Source: Vibrio barjaei (lineage in GTDB: Bacteria > Pseudomonadota > Gammaproteobacteria > Enterobacterales > Vibrionaceae). Taken from it: a stretch of DNA of 64,000 nt. Where the stretch lies: the NCBI RefSeq assembly GCF_001639065.2, contig NZ_LQXO02000064.1, forward strand, positions 16,018-80,017. The letters run 5' to 3'. The notes beneath the pieces were generated by a model, which made no database searches, was not told the DNA's origin, and saw only the letters and a program-made list of their open reading frames with translations. This document shows positions 50,960 to 60,482 of this stretch, piece by piece. How positions within the stretch are numbered: the stretch's first letter is position 1; each line of letters starts with the position of its first letter. A program made the position numbers and the translations under genes.

Positions 50960-52336
50960 TTACAGGAAGAATGCACTTGGTTGGAACAATGCCTCAACGT
51001 CAGGCACGTATTTTTTGTCCACGAGGAACATCACTACGTGATCATCTTGCTCAATCACGGTGCGATCATGGGCAATAAGTACTTCTTCGCCACGTACAAT
51101 AGCGCCAATTGTGGTACCTGGTGGTAGTTTTATGTCACCAATGGCTTTGCCAACCACTTTAGATGTGGTTTCGTCACCATGAGCAACTGCTTCGATCGCC
51201 TCTGCGGCTCCGCGGCGCAGTGATGATACGTTTACTATATCGGCACGACGAACGTGGGTAAGTAGAGCGGAAATAGTCGCTTGCTGAGGTGAAATCGCCA
51301 CGTCTATGGTGCCACCCTGCACAAGATCAACATAAGCCCCACGCTGAATCAGTACCATGACCTTTTTTGCGCCCATTTTCTTCGCCAGCATCGCTGACAT
51401 GATGTTGGTTTCATCTTCATTGGTGAGTGCAATAAATACGTCTACTTGGTCGATGTTTTCTTCAGTTAACAGCTCTTGATCCGCGGCATCTCCACAAAAA
51501 ACGATGGTATTCTCTAGCTCTTCAGAAAGCTTTTCGGCGCGCTTATAACTGCGCTCGATAAGCTTCACGCTGTAAGTTTGCTCTAGACGCTTAGCAAGAC
51601 TAGCACCGATGTTACCACCACCAACAATCATGATGCGGCGGTATGGTTTTTCGAGTCGTTGCAATTCACTCATTACTGAGCGAATGTGATTACTTGCTGC
51701 TACGAAGAAGACTTCGTCGTCCGCTTCGATAATAGTCGTGCCTTGTGGGCGAATCGGACGCCCTTGACGGAAAATAGCCGCTACTCGGGTATCAATGTGA
51801 GGCATATGCTCACGCAGAGTCGACAGTGCATTGCCTACGAGTGGACCACCATAATAGGCTTTGACTGCGACTAAGCTTACGCGTTCATCCGCGAAGCTGA
51901 CGACTTGCAATGCCCCAGGGTATTGGATCAATCGTTCGATATAGCTGGTCACCAACTCTTCTGGAGCTATCAGGTGGTCAACGGGGATTGCTCCTGAGTT
52001 GAACAGACTTTCTTTTTCAATCAGGTATTCACGAGAACGAATTCGAGCGACACGGTTTGGCGTATTGAATAAAGAGAACGCAACTTGGCACGCAGCCATG
52101 TTGGTTTCGTCCATATTGGTCACCGCCACTAGCATGTCAGCATCTTGCGCGCCAGCTTCACGCAATACATCAGGATGGCTAGCGTAGCCATTGACGACTC
52201 GCAAATCGTATTTATCTTGCAGCTCCCTTAGACGGTCACCGTTGCGATCGACGATGGTGATATCGTTGTTTTCACCCACAAGGTTCTCTGCGAGTGTGCC
52301 ACCAACTTGACCTGCTCCAAGAATGATGATTTTCAT
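50960..52336 (-). CDS. trkA: Trk system potassium transport regulator TrkA
   Basis: This 458-residue cytoplasmic protein has two RCK units. The first Rossmann loop is IIILGAGQVGGTLAENLVGE and the second is IMIVGGGNIGASLAKRLEQ near residue 235. Each is followed by a TrkA-C domain (for example VVGKAIGDIKLPPGTTIGAIVRG). It binds NAD(H) and ATP and gates TrkH. It is downstream of rsmB, as in E. coli. Confidence 0.97.
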   Translation of the reverse strand: MKIIILGAGQVGGTLAENLVGENNDITIVDRNGDRLRELQDKYDLRVVNGYASHPDVLREAGAQDADMLVAVTNMDETNMAACQVAFSLFNTPNRVARIRSREYLIEKESLFNSGAIPVDHLIAPEELVTSYIERLIQYPGALQVVSFADERVSLVAVKAYYGGPLVGNALSTLREHMPHIDTRVAAIFRQGRPIRPQGTTIIEADDEVFFVAASNHIRSVMSELQRLEKPYRRIMIVGGGNIGASLAKRLEQTYSVKLIERSYKRAEKLSEELENTIVFCGDAADQELLTEENIDQVDVFIALTNEDETNIMSAMLAKKMGAKKVMVLIQRGAYVDLVQGGTIDVAISPQQATISALLTHVRRADIVNVSSLRRGAAEAIEAVAHGDETTSKVVGKAIGDIKLPPGTTIGAIVRGEEVLIAHDRTVIEQDDHVVMFLVDKKYVPDVEALFQPSAFFL

Positions 52337-52403
52337 AACATTGCGCTCTTTTGATAAATTCGACTTAACGAGTCACTAGCATAGCTATCAATAAGTTAGC
52401 ATT

Positions 52404-53681
52404 CTACGCCTTTTTTAGCACAGCGTAATAGAAACCATCCATATCTTCTTCTCCAGGAAGAATCTGACGTCCTGGGTTATCGATGTCTGAATCAATAAGC
52501 TGTGCGTTGTCTGTGCGAGCAAGGAATGCTTTTACCTGCTCTTTGTTTTCTTGTGGTGTGATTGAACAAGTGGCGTACACCAGTGTTCCACCTGATTTTA
52601 ATTGCTGCCACATAGCGTCGAAGATCTCACGCTGTAGCTCTGCGAGTGCTTCAATGTCATCGGAGCGGCGCAACCATTTGATATCAGGGTGTCTACGAAT
52701 CACCCCGGTTGCAGAACACGGCGCATCTAATAGAATGCGGTCAAATTGTTCACCTTGCCACCATTCACTTGGTGTTCTCGCATCACCACATACCACCTTA
52801 GCCTGTAGCTGTAGGCGCTTAAGATTGTCATGAACACGCTTCAATCTGGTTTCATCACAATCAATAGCTACCACTTGGCTGTCTTTAGTACGCTCCAGGA
52901 TATGTGCAGTCTTGCCTCCAGGCGCGGCACAACAATCCAAAATCAACTCACCATCTTTAGGTTCTAGGTAGTTGATAGAAAGTTGCGCGGCGGCATCTTG
53001 TACCGATACCCAACCTTTATCGAAACCGGGAAGGTTGTTGACATCGCAAGGGGCGGCCAATTTTAGAGCATCCAAGGCTTCAGAGTGAGCGGTGGAATCT
53101 ATGCCTTCATTTTTGAGTAGTGCTTGATAATCGTCACGATTGAGGTGCTGGTGGTTCACGCGCAGCCACATAGGTGCTTTGGTGTTATTGGCCTCTACAA
53201 TCGCTTCCCATTGTTGTGGGTAGCTTTCTTGCAGTAGCTTCAGTAACCAACTAGGGTGGCCGTATTTTCCAGCATTGTGGCTGACGGAAATCTCATCTAG
53301 CTGCTCTTGGTTGCGTTGGTAGTTGCGTAGTACTGCATTGATAAGGCCACGTAATCTCGGGCCCTTCAGCGTTTTGGTTGCTTCTACGGTCTCTCCCACC
53401 GCTGCATGAGCAGGAATTCGCATGTGGCCAATTTGATAGATGCCGACCAAAATCAGGTGATGAAATACACGTTGTTTGCCTTTCAATGGCTTATCCATTA
53501 GCTCGGATGCAACGGATTCCAAACGAGGTAATATGCGCAGCGCACCAAAGCAAATCTCTTGCAATAAGGCTTGATCTCTAGGTTTTACTTGTTGCTGGCC
53601 TAATGGAAGGGCGCTCGATAGAGATTGACCTTTATCAACCACTTGGAAAAGGATATTGGCCGCAGCAGCGCGAACATTCAT
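52404..53681 (-). CDS. rsmB: 16S rRNA (cytosine967-C5)-methyltransferase RsmB
   Basis: This 425-residue enzyme methylates C967 of 16S rRNA. An N-terminal NusB-like domain (MNVRAAAANILFQVVDKGQS to about 140) precedes the SAM-binding core with ILDCCAAPGGKTAHILE, RILLDAPCSATGVIRRHPD and the catalytic-cysteine motif LVYATCSITPQEN. It follows fmt by 89 bp; that gap holds a GGCC-GCAC/GTGC-GGCC hairpin with no T run. Confidence 0.96.
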   Translation of the reverse strand: MNVRAAAANILFQVVDKGQSLSSALPLGQQQVKPRDQALLQEICFGALRILPRLESVASELMDKPLKGKQRVFHHLILVGIYQIGHMRIPAHAAVGETVEATKTLKGPRLRGLINAVLRNYQRNQEQLDEISVSHNAGKYGHPSWLLKLLQESYPQQWEAIVEANNTKAPMWLRVNHQHLNRDDYQALLKNEGIDSTAHSEALDALKLAAPCDVNNLPGFDKGWVSVQDAAAQLSINYLEPKDGELILDCCAAPGGKTAHILERTKDSQVVAIDCDETRLKRVHDNLKRLQLQAKVVCGDARTPSEWWQGEQFDRILLDAPCSATGVIRRHPDIKWLRRSDDIEALAELQREIFDAMWQQLKSGGTLVYATCSITPQENKEQVKAFLARTDNAQLIDSDIDNPGRQILPGEEDMDGFYYAVLKKA

Positions 53682-53770
53682 GTTGGTTACCTAAATTTTT
53701 ATCGACATTAAAAATAAAATAAGGCCGCACTCAACGTGCTGGCCCTAACTATCAATGAGCATCTGCATTC

Positions 53771-54718
53771 TTAGCTCAGAATGCTACCCACTTCAAACCA
53801 GCTGGCTTTAGAATTTAATACATCACTCACTTGCATGGCTTTTTTGCCCGGTATTTGAATATGTTCTAACACCAAGGTGCCTTGACCGGTCGCGACGTAA
53901 ATTCCTGTTTTATCAGCCTTAAGAATAGTCCCAGCCACTGATTCTGTCGCATTGTCCTCTACCCGAGATTGCCAAACTTTGATGTTGTTTTCTTCTACAG
54001 AGAAGAAGCTCATAGGCCATGGGTTGAAAGCACGAACACAGCGTTCAATGAACTCTGCTGGCTGACTCCAATCGATCTTCGCTTCATCTTTGCTTAGCTT
54101 GCTGGCGTAGTTCGCTTCATCGTCATTTTGCTTTTCTGGCGCAGCATTGCCTGAGGCTATATCAGCAAGACATTCGACTAAGGCCTGTGGGCCAAGCTCT
54201 GCCAGCTTATCGTACATGGTCGCACTGGTATCTGTGGCTTCAATAGGTAGTGTGGCAATTTTCAGCATATCACCGGTATCTAGGCCAATATCCATCTGCA
54301 TAATCGTCACACCGGTTTGTGCATCCCCAGCCCAAATAGAGCGTTGAATAGGTGCAGCACCACGCCAGCGAGGCAGGATTGAGCCATGAACATTGATACA
54401 ACCTAGTTTTGGAGTATCAAGAACTGCTTGTGGCAGCAACAGACCATAAGCGACAACCACCATGATATCGGCATTGAGGTCTTTGAGCTCTTGCTTAGCT
54501 TCGTCAGACTTGAAATTGACGGGTTGATAAACTGGAATATCATGCTCAAGGGCAATGTTTTTGACCGGACTTGCCGTTAGCTTTTTGCCTCGGCCTGCTG
54601 GTCTGTCAGGCTGGGTGTAAACAGCGATAACCTCGTGCTCCGAAGACAATAACGCCGCCAAGTGACGGGCGGCGAAGTCTGGAGTACCGGCAAACACAAT
54701 ACGTAATGATTGGCTCAC
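53771..54718 (-). CDS. fmt: Methionyl-tRNA formyltransferase
   Basis: This 315-residue enzyme formylates initiator Met-tRNA. The N-terminal fold has IVFAGTPDFAARHLAAL and the active-site segment INVHGSILPRWRGAAPIQRS with the conserved Asn-His, then MQMDIGLDTGDML. The C-terminal domain (about 205-315) binds tRNA. It is 17 bp downstream of def, the usual pair that formylates and later deformylates new proteins. Confidence 0.97.
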   Translation of the reverse strand: MSQSLRIVFAGTPDFAARHLAALLSSEHEVIAVYTQPDRPAGRGKKLTASPVKNIALEHDIPVYQPVNFKSDEAKQELKDLNADIMVVVAYGLLLPQAVLDTPKLGCINVHGSILPRWRGAAPIQRSIWAGDAQTGVTIMQMDIGLDTGDMLKIATLPIEATDTSATMYDKLAELGPQALVECLADIASGNAAPEKQNDDEANYASKLSKDEAKIDWSQPAEFIERCVRAFNPWPMSFFSVEENNIKVWQSRVEDNATESVAGTILKADKTGIYVATGQGTLVLEHIQIPGKKAMQVSDVLNSKASWFEVGSILS

Positions 54719-54735
54719 GGAAACCTCACTTAATA

Positions 54736-55245
54736 TTATTGTTTAGCGTTGAAGCGCTTAATTTTCTCGAGTTTGTCTTTGATGCGTTTACGCTTTAGAG
54801 GAGAAAGGTAATCAACAAACAGTTTACCCTCTAAGTGGTCAAGCTCATGCTGTACACAGATTGCCAGTAGGTCATCTGCCTCAAACGTAAACTCTTCCCC
54901 ATCGCGGTTCAGCGCTTTGACACTCACTTCAGCGGCGCGTGGTACAAGTGCGCGAGCACCTGGGACCGAAAGGCAGCCTTCTTCAATACCATCTTCACCG
55001 CGCTTTTCGGTAATTTCTGGGTTGATAAGCACCATCGGTTGGTCGCGAGTATCTGAAATATCAATCACAACAATTCGCTGATGAAAGTCAACTTGCGTTG
55101 CTGCAAGGCCAATTCCTTCTTCGTCGTACATGGTTTCAATCATGTCATCGACGACTTTTTGGATTTCCGGCGTTACGGCTTCAACGGGCTTAGCTACCGT
55201 TCTTAGGCGATCATCCGGGAAAGTTAATACTTGTAATACAGACAT
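54736..55245 (-). CDS. def: Peptide deformylase
   Basis: This 169-residue metalloenzyme removes the N-formyl group from nascent proteins. All three motifs are visible: GIGLAATQ (44-51), EGCLS with metal-ligand Cys91, and HELDH with ligands His133 and His137. ATG 55245 gives the family start MSVLQVLTFPDDRLR; two more residues are possible from 55251. It is the first gene of the leftward operon and divergent from the LysM gene. Confidence 0.97.
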   Translation of the reverse strand: MSVLQVLTFPDDRLRTVAKPVEAVTPEIQKVVDDMIETMYDEEGIGLAATQVDFHQRIVVIDISDTRDQPMVLINPEITEKRGEDGIEEGCLSVPGARALVPRAAEVSVKALNRDGEEFTFEADDLLAICVQHELDHLEGKLFVDYLSPLKRKRIKDKLEKIKRFNAKQ

Positions 55246-55360
55246 ATACACTCAAAATGTTGAACTGTGCCGAATAGGCATGGACTTCGTTGGTTCAATT
55301 CTAGACATTTTCGCACCTAAATGACAGCATCCCTTGAAACAAAGCGAAGGATTGCGGTGT

Positions 55361-56449
55361 ATGAAGCAGGGAATATGTCTGTTATTGACTCTTTCATCTC
55401 TTTTTTCTGTCACCTTATGGGCGTTTCAATCTCACGCTAGCGTAAGCGACTTCCTCAAACCAGATGCGCCTCGACATTATGTTGTTAAGTCTGGAGATAC
55501 TTTATGGGCAGTTTCAGGACGATACTTATCCTCTCCTTGGCGCTGGCCAGAGCTTTGGCGGCATAATTATCATATAGCCAATCCCGATAAAATTTATCCG
55601 GGAGATACGCTGTTATTAGTCTGGGTAGCAGGGCAACCGCAATTGATTAAGAAAACGCTAAGGCGCCTTTCTCCGGTGACGGACGTTACGCTAAAACAGC
55701 CGTCGAGCTCGTTAAATCCTCGTGCTATTGCTCGTTATAGAGAACAAGAGAGATTGATGCTAGCGAGTGAGTTAGCTACGTATCCTAAGATAGTAGGCTC
55801 TAGTCGTGGCTTGGATTACATTTCCAATCAAGATGAGGTTTACATTGATTATCAAGGCCGTGAGCAAAACTGGGTCATTTACCGAGTAGGGAAGCCTTAT
55901 CGCAATGATGATGAGCACTTTACTATGAGAGAAATTAAACGACTGGCGACAGCCCGTTTGATGAAACAGGTAAATGATATTGCTGTTTTGCAGTTGACGG
56001 ATTTTAATCATGAGCTCAAGCGAGGAGACATTGCTATTCCTATCTCCGAGCTAGCTCGGGATGAATCATCAACGCTTATTGAGCCAAAAGCAGGACCTAA
56101 TGTAGAAGATCTTCGTATCGTAGGAATGCTCAATTCTCTGCATTTTGCGGTTCAAGGACATACGGTAGTGTTGAATGCAGGGCAAGACGCTTCTGTTGTT
56201 GAAGGCAGTAGCTACATACTAAAAAGGCCCAGTGAAACATTTGTTTATTCCGATGGTCAGCATGGTTTAAGTGGTCGTGACGAGTCTCATGTAGCTATGT
56301 CTCAGTTTCCATTAATAGACATAGGGCGATTGATGGTGATTCACAGTTATCAACGTTTTAGTGTCGCACTGGTTACCGAGTCTCCAGAGCCAATCACCAA
56401 GCAAACCATTATTGTGCCACCAAGCAGCGATAGGGCGCATCGTGAGTGA
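55361..56449 (+). CDS. LysM domain peptidoglycan-binding protein
   Basis: This 362-residue exported protein has a signal peptide (MKQGICLLLTLSSLFSVTLW, cleavage near SHA-S). One LysM domain follows (HYVVKSGDTLWAVSGRYLSS to IYPGDTLLLVW, about residues 39-87), with the PWRWPELW insertion typical of proteobacterial relatives. The remaining 270 residues are predicted to be mostly beta and carry no motif that I know. The start at 55361 follows AAGGA; a TTG at 55334 is the alternative. Its last 8 bases overlap dprA, so the two are coupled. Confidence 0.82.
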   Translation: MKQGICLLLTLSSLFSVTLWAFQSHASVSDFLKPDAPRHYVVKSGDTLWAVSGRYLSSPWRWPELWRHNYHIANPDKIYPGDTLLLVWVAGQPQLIKKTLRRLSPVTDVTLKQPSSSLNPRAIARYREQERLMLASELATYPKIVGSSRGLDYISNQDEVYIDYQGREQNWVIYRVGKPYRNDDEHFTMREIKRLATARLMKQVNDIAVLQLTDFNHELKRGDIAIPISELARDESSTLIEPKAGPNVEDLRIVGMLNSLHFAVQGHTVVLNAGQDASVVEGSSYILKRPSETFVYSDGQHGLSGRDESHVAMSQFPLIDIGRLMVIHSYQRFSVALVTESPEPITKQTIIVPPSSDRAHRE

Positions 56450-57542
56450 CGCTCGCACTCTAGCTTGGCTGCGGCTTTCTCTCTGCCCCGGCATCGGTGC
56501 TGTCACGTTCGAAAAGTTACGAGCGATAGATAGTCCGCTCAACATTGTTAGCTATTCACCACAGGAACTGGCTTCTATTGGTTTGAAGTCGCATCAAGTG
56601 GCGTTTATCCATCATCAATCGATAGCGCTTGCTGAACAGGCTCTCGCTTGGGCGTCGGTAGAGCGTCGCTACATTGTGGCCAGTGGCGATAAGGCGTATC
56701 CGCCGCTATTGAGTGAAACCAAGGGAGCGCCGCCGGTTTTATTTGTTGAGGGGCAGTTATCCTTACTTGCGGCACCTCAAATTGCCATGGTGGGAAGTCG
56801 CAATGCTACTTTGGAAGGGCTAGAGATTGCTCGCAGCTATGCCAGTACATTTGCAAAGCATGATTACTGCGTGACGAGTGGCTTAGCTTTGGGCATTGAC
56901 GGTCACGCTCATCAAGGAGCGCTGGATGCACAAGGTCCTACTATTGCCGTATTGGGTTCTGGTTTATCGCAAATCTATCCGGCACGTCATAAGTCATTGG
57001 CCTCTCGCATTGCAGAGCATGGTGCGTTAGTCAGTGAACATTTACCTTCGGTAAAACCTAGGGCTGAGCACTTCCCCCGTCGTAACCGAATCGTAAGTGG
57101 GTTGTCTTTAGCTGTATTAGTGGTGGAAGCGACAGAGAAAAGCGGCTCGTTGATTACTGCCAAATACGCGGCTGAGCAAGGACGAGATGTTTTTGCTATT
57201 CCTGGCTCAATTCGCCATCCTTTTCATAGTGGTTGTCACTCGCTGATCAAATCGGGGGCTTGTTTGGTGCAGTCTCCTAATGATCTTCTTAGTGAAATAG
57301 AATCTCTCACCAACTGGTCTAAAAAAGTACAACCGACACTTTTTGACCAAGTTATTGATAAAGAAGAATTGCCATTTCCCGATCTGTTGGCTAACGTAGG
57401 AATAGAGGCAACACCAGTTGATATTTTAGCGCAAAAGACCCATATTCCTGTGCAAGAGGTCATGCAACAGCTACTAGAGCTTGAGTTATTAGGGCATGTT
57501 GTTGCAGTTAACGGTGGTTATATTCTTAAGGGGAGAGGCTAG
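56442..57542 (+). CDS. dprA: DNA processing protein DprA (Smf)
   Basis: This 366-residue RecA loader protects incoming single-stranded DNA during natural transformation. The Rossmann-like core has IAMVGSRNATLEGLEIARSY, SGLALGIDGHAHQGAL, TIAVLGSGLSQIYP and FPRRNRIVSGLS, the family signatures. The C-terminal winged helix (ATPVDILAQKTHIPVQEVMQ) is present. The GTG at 56442 is the likely start, giving VSDARTLAWLRLSLCPGIG; the ATG at 56361 lies within the LysM gene. smg follows after 2 bp. Confidence 0.95.
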   Translation: MSDARTLAWLRLSLCPGIGAVTFEKLRAIDSPLNIVSYSPQELASIGLKSHQVAFIHHQSIALAEQALAWASVERRYIVASGDKAYPPLLSETKGAPPVLFVEGQLSLLAAPQIAMVGSRNATLEGLEIARSYASTFAKHDYCVTSGLALGIDGHAHQGALDAQGPTIAVLGSGLSQIYPARHKSLASRIAEHGALVSEHLPSVKPRAEHFPRRNRIVSGLSLAVLVVEATEKSGSLITAKYAAEQGRDVFAIPGSIRHPFHSGCHSLIKSGACLVQSPNDLLSEIESLTNWSKKVQPTLFDQVIDKEELPFPDLLANVGIEATPVDILAQKTHIPVQEVMQQLLELELLGHVVAVNGGYILKGRG

Positions 57543-57544
57543 CT

Positions 57545-58021
57545 ATGATGATGGACATACTGATGTACCTGTTCGAAACCTACGTGCATAGTGATGCAGA
57601 TCTGCAGGTAGACCAAGACGAACTTGAGGATGAACTGCTGCGAGCAGGCTTTAAGCAAAAAGATATTTATAAAGCGTTAGAGTGGCTAGAGGATTTAGCC
57701 GAACTGCAAAATGCGGATAATCAATCGGCCATTGCAACCAGCGCTGCGACATCGACACGTATTTATACGGCGCAAGAAATGTCACGTATGGATGTGAAAA
57801 GCCGTGGCTTGCTGTTGTTCTTGGAGCAGATTGGTGTGTTGACAGCTGAAACTCGTGAAATGGTTATTGATCGTGTTATGGGGCTGGAAACCAATGATTT
57901 TGAGTTGGACGACCTAAAATGGATCATTTTGATGGTTTTGTTCAATGTTCCTGGCAACGAAAACGCGTACACTCTCATGGAAGAACTGATCTACACCGCA
58001 GAGAGGGGTGTAGTCCACTAA
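57545..58021 (+). CDS. smg: DUF494 family protein Smg
   Basis: This 158-residue acidic cytoplasmic protein of unknown biochemical role matches E. coli Smg, including LMYLFETYVHSD, DIYKALEWLEDLAEL, GLLLFLEQIGVLTAETREMVIDRVM and LDDLKWIILMVLFNVPG. Three consecutive ATGs (57545, 57548, 57551) are possible; alignment favours 57548, and the Shine-Dalgarno GAGAGG is nearest to 57545. The dprA-smg-yrdD order is conserved. Confidence 0.92.
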   Translation: MMMDILMYLFETYVHSDADLQVDQDELEDELLRAGFKQKDIYKALEWLEDLAELQNADNQSAIATSAATSTRIYTAQEMSRMDVKSRGLLLFLEQIGVLTAETREMVIDRVMGLETNDFELDDLKWIILMVLFNVPGNENAYTLMEELIYTAERGVVH

Positions 58022-58057
58022 GCTAAACCAAATTTGGCGATAAGTTAAGAGACACCC

Positions 58058-58630
58058 ATGAGTGGTAAAATCGATAACCAACTTTTCTCGGCTCATGAAC
58101 ATGCGTTGGATCATGAGCCCTGTCCACAGTGTCATTCAGGCAAGTTGCTACTTAAGAATGGCAAACATGGTCCGTTTCTAGGCTGCGACCAATATCCAAG
58201 CTGTGATTATATTAAACCTCTGCATCAAAATGATGGGCATATTATCAAAGAGCTTGGTGTCGCTTGTCCCGATTGCGGTTCAGAATTGCTGTTACGTCAA
58301 GGACGCTTTGGTATGTTTATTGGGTGTAGCAATTACCCAGACTGCCATTTCATTCAGTCGCCAAATAAACAAGATGAGCCAGAGCAAGAAGCAAAAGACT
58401 CCGTTAGCTGTCCAGAGTGCAGCAAAGGGGCGCTAAAAGAGCGTAAATCACGTTTTGGAAAAGTGTTTTTTGCGTGCGACAGTTATCCAAAGTGCAAGTT
58501 TGCCGTGAATCATGTTCCGGTTCCCGGAGTGTGTCAGTATTGTGGCTACACGTTGCTGGTTGAGAAAAAACGCGCAGCAGGAACGGTGTTGGAATGTGCA
58601 TCGAGACGGTGCCAGAAAGTACAGGAATAA
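58058..58630 (+). CDS. yrdD: Topoisomerase I-like zinc finger protein YrdD
   Basis: This 190-residue protein carries three topoisomerase C-terminal zinc ribbons (CPQC...GPFLGCDQYPSCDYI, CPDC...GMFIGCSNYPDCHFI, CPEC...KVFFACDSYPKCKFA). A fourth, partial Cys2...Cys2 unit follows (CQYCGYTLL...CASRRC). It probably binds single-stranded DNA. It has no topoisomerase catalytic domain. It lies 36 bp after smg, as in E. coli. Confidence 0.88.
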   Translation: MSGKIDNQLFSAHEHALDHEPCPQCHSGKLLLKNGKHGPFLGCDQYPSCDYIKPLHQNDGHIIKELGVACPDCGSELLLRQGRFGMFIGCSNYPDCHFIQSPNKQDEPEQEAKDSVSCPECSKGALKERKSRFGKVFFACDSYPKCKFAVNHVPVPGVCQYCGYTLLVEKKRAAGTVLECASRRCQKVQE

Positions 58631-58660
58631 AAAACGGCTCCTAATTGGAGCCGTTTTTTT
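58629..58660. terminator. Bidirectional terminator between yrdD and purK
   Basis: AAAAAACGGCTCC-TAATT-GGAGCCGTTTTTT is a 13-bp stem between convergent genes. Confidence 0.92.
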
Positions 58661-58680
58661 GTATTTAGGCTAGCTAATGC

Positions 58681-59811
58681 TTACAGCGCAAGTGCTGCGG
58701 GTTTTAGAGCAGGGTAGGCTGACTCATCCAGTAAGTCTGCAAGCTGAACGAGTGTTGCTTTTAACTCGTGTTGACTTGCTGCCGACACATTAATATGCCC
58801 CATTTTGCGTCCAGCACGTTTTTCTTTGCCATACCAATGAACATGACATCCAGCTAGAGCATAAACAGCATCAGGAACGGAGTCTTCACCAAGGATATTA
58901 ACCATAGAGGTGGCTCTAACGGCTTCCGTGGAACCAAGAGGCATGTCGCAAACTGCACGTAGGTGGTTTTCGAACTGACACGTATCGGCACCTTGCTGAG
59001 TCCAGTGTCCTGAGTTGTGCACGCGCGGCGCAATTTCATTGACGAGAAGTTGGCCGTTTACATCGAAAAACTCCAGTGCCAATACACCGACATATTCGAG
59101 AGACTCGGCGACAGCGGTAAACATTTGCGCAGCTTGTGCTTGTAGCTCAGGCTCATCGATAGCAGTAGACAGAGTAAGTACTCCGTCAGTGTGTACATTT
59201 TCTGCCAGTGGATAAATCGCAATATCACCGTGTTGGTTGCGAGCACCCACAAGTGATACTTCACGTTGGAACGGCACAAATTCTTCAGCCACGATGGCTT
59301 GATTATCTGAATCCGCAATGCACTGAGCCATTTCAGTCCAGATTTGCTCTATATTTTCTAATGTTTTGAGTCGCCATTGTCCTTTGCCATCATAGCCGCC
59401 TAACGCACTCTTAAGTACCATAGGCAAACCTACGGTGGCGACAGCTGTATCAAGATCGCTACGTTCAGTAATAACCGCATAGGTTGCGTTCTTAACTCCA
59501 GCGTTATCAAGCAGTGCTTTTTCAATACGTCTATCACCACCGGCTTTAATCGCTTCTGTCGATGGCAAAAACTTCCCACTTGCTTCACAGGTAGCTAGGA
59601 CATCGAGGGGAATATGTTCAAATTCAGCGGTAATAACGTCAGCTTGCGATATGGCTTGCTGTAGACCTTGCCCAAGCACTTCCAGAGTTAGGGGGTGCAC
59701 AATGTTTTCGCTGCGCACATCAAAGGCAGATATCTTGATGTTGAGAGGCGCGCCAGCCAGCGACATCATTCGCGCTAACTGACCTGCTCCAAGTACCAAT
59801 ACGTGTTTCAT
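58681..59811 (-). CDS. purK: 5-(carboxyamino)imidazole ribonucleotide synthase
   Basis: This 376-residue ATP-grasp enzyme makes N5-CAIR from AIR, ATP and bicarbonate in purine synthesis. It starts MKHVLVLGAGQLARMMSLAG, and the ATP-grasp core has PMVLKSALGGYDGKGQW, VAEEFVPFQREVSLVGAR and the metal-binding NEIAPRVHNSGHWTQ. It lies 2 bp after purE in one operon. Confidence 0.97.
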   Translation of the reverse strand: MKHVLVLGAGQLARMMSLAGAPLNIKISAFDVRSENIVHPLTLEVLGQGLQQAISQADVITAEFEHIPLDVLATCEASGKFLPSTEAIKAGGDRRIEKALLDNAGVKNATYAVITERSDLDTAVATVGLPMVLKSALGGYDGKGQWRLKTLENIEQIWTEMAQCIADSDNQAIVAEEFVPFQREVSLVGARNQHGDIAIYPLAENVHTDGVLTLSTAIDEPELQAQAAQMFTAVAESLEYVGVLALEFFDVNGQLLVNEIAPRVHNSGHWTQQGADTCQFENHLRAVCDMPLGSTEAVRATSMVNILGEDSVPDAVYALAGCHVHWYGKEKRAGRKMGHINVSAASQHELKATLVQLADLLDESAYPALKPAALAL

Positions 59812-59813
59812 TA

Positions 59814-60299
59814 TTAGTCCTCAGACGGATCTGGGTTAGCAAGAACGGTTTCGGTCTGTTGGCTACGGAAGGCTTCGACTTTTTCCATCACGGCGTCATC
59901 ATGAACACCAATGATTTGTGCCGCTAAGATTCCCGCATTTGCTGCACCGGCTTCACCAATAGCGAGTGTGCCAACTGCAATGCCTTTTGGCATTTGCACA
60001 ATAGACAGCAAAGAATCCATGCCTTTTAGTGCTCGGCTCTGTACAGGAACTCCGAGGACAGGAACACTAGTGAACGCTGCCGCCATGCCTGGAAGGTGCG
60101 CCGCACCGCCTGCTCCAGCAATGATAACTTTGATGCCACGTTCTTTTGCGGTCGTTGCATAGTCTGCTAGTAGTTGAGGTGTACGGTGTGCAGAGACAAC
60201 CTTGGTTTCATAATCTACTCCAAACTGATCAAGCATCTCTGCTGCTAGTTTCATGGTTGGCCAATCTGATTTTGAACCCATAATAATGCCGACTTTCAT
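59814..60299 (-). CDS. purE: N5-carboxyaminoimidazole ribonucleotide mutase
   Basis: This 161-residue enzyme moves the carboxylate from N5-CAIR to give CAIR. Class I PurE motifs are GIIMGSKSDWPTMKLA, VSAHRTPQLLADY with the active-site histidine, and IAGAGGAAHLPGMAAAFT. The ATG at 60299 follows AAGGAG; an in-frame start five codons earlier is less likely. A PurR-box-like sequence covers the promoter -35 region upstream. Confidence 0.97.
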   Translation of the reverse strand: MKVGIIMGSKSDWPTMKLAAEMLDQFGVDYETKVVSAHRTPQLLADYATTAKERGIKVIIAGAGGAAHLPGMAAAFTSVPVLGVPVQSRALKGMDSLLSIVQMPKGIAVGTLAIGEAGAANAGILAAQIIGVHDDAVMEKVEAFRSQQTETVLANPDPSED

Positions 60300-60343
60300 C
60301 CGAAGCTCCTTCAAGGCTTGTGCAAATGGACTAATTTGCGCGC

Positions 60344-60381
60344 ATTATACGAGGATTTTTTTCTAAGGAGAACGTTTGCGT
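60344..60381 (-). promoter_or_regulatory. purEK promoter with PurR-box-like operator
   Basis: On the minus strand TATAAT (60344-60349) has a poor -35, TTCTCC (60367-60372), 17 bp away. The 16-mer at 60366-60381 matches 13 of 16 positions of the PurR consensus ACGCAAACGTTTGCGT, with one half perfect (ACGCAAACGTT on the minus strand). Its overlap with the -35 resembles the E. coli purE control region. Confidence 0.65.
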
Positions 60382-60482
60382 GAGTGATTTTTGTGTTTTT
60401 TTCTGGATTCTCATGTCGCTTTTCCGCATAGTGCCGTTGAAATGTAAATTAATTGTTTAGGTTTTAATAAAAGGAAGGCTCG

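Noticed and set aside
53723..53744. GGCC-GCAC/GTGC-GGCC hairpin between fmt and rsmB
   Set aside because: The stem is interrupted and lacks a T tract; too weak to list as a terminator.
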